A DNA stretch of 7,361 nucleotides, taken from assembly GCA_021325695.1 (NCBI GenBank), contig JAJTCR010000055.1, positions 1 to 7,361 on the forward strand, read 5' to 3'. Within the stretch, counting starts at the first letter, position 1. Every line of letters begins with the position of its first letter. Origin of the DNA: Steroidobacteraceae bacterium (GTDB taxonomy: Bacteria > Pseudomonadota > Gammaproteobacteria > Steroidobacterales > Steroidobacteraceae). A program made the position numbers and the translations under genes. The notes below the pieces were generated by a model. It was not told where the DNA came from. It was given only the letters and a program-made list of their open reading frames with translations, and made no database searches. Shown here piece after piece: positions 6,249-7,361 of this stretch.

Positions 6249-7361
6249 TCAGGGGGCGCCGCGGTTCACGCAGACGCGATAGAGCCAGAACGCCAGTGCG
6301 GCGACGACGGCCAGTCCCAACGGCTCGCCGAACTGCAGCGACTCGCCGAGCGCGAGCACGTCCGCGCGTCCGGCCGCCACGATCGGGATCGCGATGACGA
6401 TGCCCATGAGCGCCTCGCCCGTGATCAGCCCCGCCGCGAACAGCACGCCGTTACGCTTCGCGCGCTCGGTCTCGGAGGACTCGCCGTGGATGCCGAGCCG
6501 GCGTTCGACGAGGTATGCGATCAAGCCGCCCGTGAAAATCGGCACCGACAACTCGAGCGGCAGGTAGATGCCGACGGCGACCGCGAGCACCGGCGCACGG
6601 AAGGGCGCGTTGCGTCGCTTGAGGATCTCGTCGACGACGATGATCGCCGCCCCGATCAGCGCGCCGATGCCGATCATGCCCCACGGCAGGTCGCCGCCGA
6701 ACATGCCCTTGGCGACCGACGCCATCAGCGTCGCCTGCGGCGCGATCAGTGGATTCGGATGCTCCGGCGTCGGCACGCCGATGCCGTAGGCCTTGAGCAG
6801 CAGGTTCAGCACCGGCGCCATCACGAGCGCGCAGCTCGCGGCGCCGATCGCGAGCATGACCTGCTGCCGCCACGGCGTGGCGCCGACCAGTTGCCCCGCC
6901 TTGAGGTCCTGCAGGTTGTCGCCACCGATGCAGGCCGCGCAGCAGACGACCGCACCGATCATGATCGCGGCCACGGGACCGAGCGCCGCACCACGGCCCA
7001 TCAGCAAGAGCAGCAGCAGGGAGGCGAACAGGATCGTGCAGATCGTGATGCCGGAGACGGGATTGTTCGACGAGCCGACGAGCCCGGCCATGTAAGCCGA
7101 CACCGAAGTGAAGACGAAGCCGGCGACGATCATGATCACCGTCATCAGCAGGCTGACGCCGAGGTTCTGGACGATCAGCTGGTAGAGGACCGCGAGTGGG
7201 ATCGTGAACAGCACGAGCCCGACCAGGATCCATTTCATCGGCAGGTCCTGCTCGGTGTGCGCGACGACCTGCGCGGCGCCCGCACGTGTCGCGTCGAGGC
7301 CGCTGCGGATGCCCGAGGCGAGCGAGCCGCGGATCGAGATCAGCGCCCAGATCCCGCCCAC
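6249..7361 (-). CDS. OPT-family oligopeptide transporter (C-terminal part; N-terminus outside window)
   Basis: At least 370 residues of a polytopic membrane protein are present, open to the right edge. The GTG at 7359-7361 is almost certainly an internal Val, since the protein begins mid-domain (GGIWALISIRGSL) and full OPT proteins usually exceed 550 residues. Diagnostic segments are GSSNNPVSG (96-104 of the visible part) and GGDNLQDLKAGQLVGATPW (146-164), both characteristic of the OPT/YSL family. A hydrophilic stretch with VERRLGIHGESSETERAKR separates the last helices, which end in YRVCVNRGAP. OPT members take up short peptides or metal-chelator complexes by proton symport across the inner membrane. 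Bacterial members are mostly uncharacterised, so the substrate is open. The EamA exporter follows 26 nt downstream. No break or frameshift is visible in this part. Confidence 0.92.
   Translation of the reverse strand: MGGIWALISIRGSLASGIRSGLDATRAGAAQVVAHTEQDLPMKWILVGLVLFTIPLAVLYQLIVQNLGVSLLMTVIMIVAGFVFTSVSAYMAGLVGSSNNPVSGITICTILFASLLLLLLMGRGAALGPVAAIMIGAVVCCAACIGGDNLQDLKAGQLVGATPWRQQVMLAIGAASCALVMAPVLNLLLKAYGIGVPTPEHPNPLIAPQATLMASVAKGMFGGDLPWGMIGIGALIGAAIIVVDEILKRRNAPFRAPVLAVAVGIYLPLELSVPIFTGGLIAYLVERRLGIHGESSETERAKRNGVLFAAGLITGEALMGIVIAIPIVAAGRADVLALGESLQFGEPLGLAVVAALAFWLYRVCVNRGAP

Noticed and set aside
6451..7233. Second minus-strand open frame of 260 residues inside the OPT gene
   Set aside because: It is an alternative frame with Arg/Asp/His-rich content, while the overlapping frame carries the OPT signatures and membrane helices.

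Overview
This is a high-GC bacterial chromosomal window with third codon positions dominated by G and C. It fits a gammaproteobacterium. An envC-like gene upstream of a ctpA-type gene, and the style of the long intergenic palindrome, suggest something near the Xanthomonadales or Nevskiales. That taxonomic guess rests on gene order and memory of related genomes, not on a database comparison. There is no rRNA, tRNA, CRISPR array, transposase or integrase.

Left block, plus strand (1-4279): the 3' end of envC (LytM-domain activator of cell-wall amidases) is followed by a cytosolic cyclic-di-GMP protein (unassigned N-terminal region, GAF-like, degenerate GGDEF, EAL with intact catalytic residues). 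A carboxy-terminal processing protease of family S41 (CtpA type) follows, overlapping the c-di-GMP gene by 4 nt (GTGA). The three probably form one transcription unit. It links septal peptidoglycan hydrolysis, c-di-GMP turnover and periplasmic proteolysis.

Middle block (4265-5137): a small MAPEG-family membrane protein on the minus strand converges on ctpA and overlaps its last 15 nt. It is divergent from a four-helix membrane protein of the 'phage holin family 4'/DUF360 type. Their 108-nt shared intergenic region holds a clear ribosome binding site for the plus-strand gene, a weak promoter candidate for the minus-strand gene and a canonical G-quadruplex motif.

Convergent gap (5138-5337): this holds a long inverted repeat with 29-nt arms that pair over their whole length (two G.U pairs), making a hairpin of about 122 nt. 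It is the most distinctive non-coding structure here.

Right block, minus strand (5338-7361): the C-terminal part of an OPT-family oligopeptide (or metal-chelate) transporter runs in from the right edge and is followed after 26 nt by an EamA/DMT-family exporter, a likely two-gene transport operon.

Most of the window is ordinary housekeeping or core-like sequence. The points worth a second look are the c-di-GMP gene sitting between envC and ctpA, and the intergenic palindrome. I do not see a convincing new defence, mobile or biosynthetic system.
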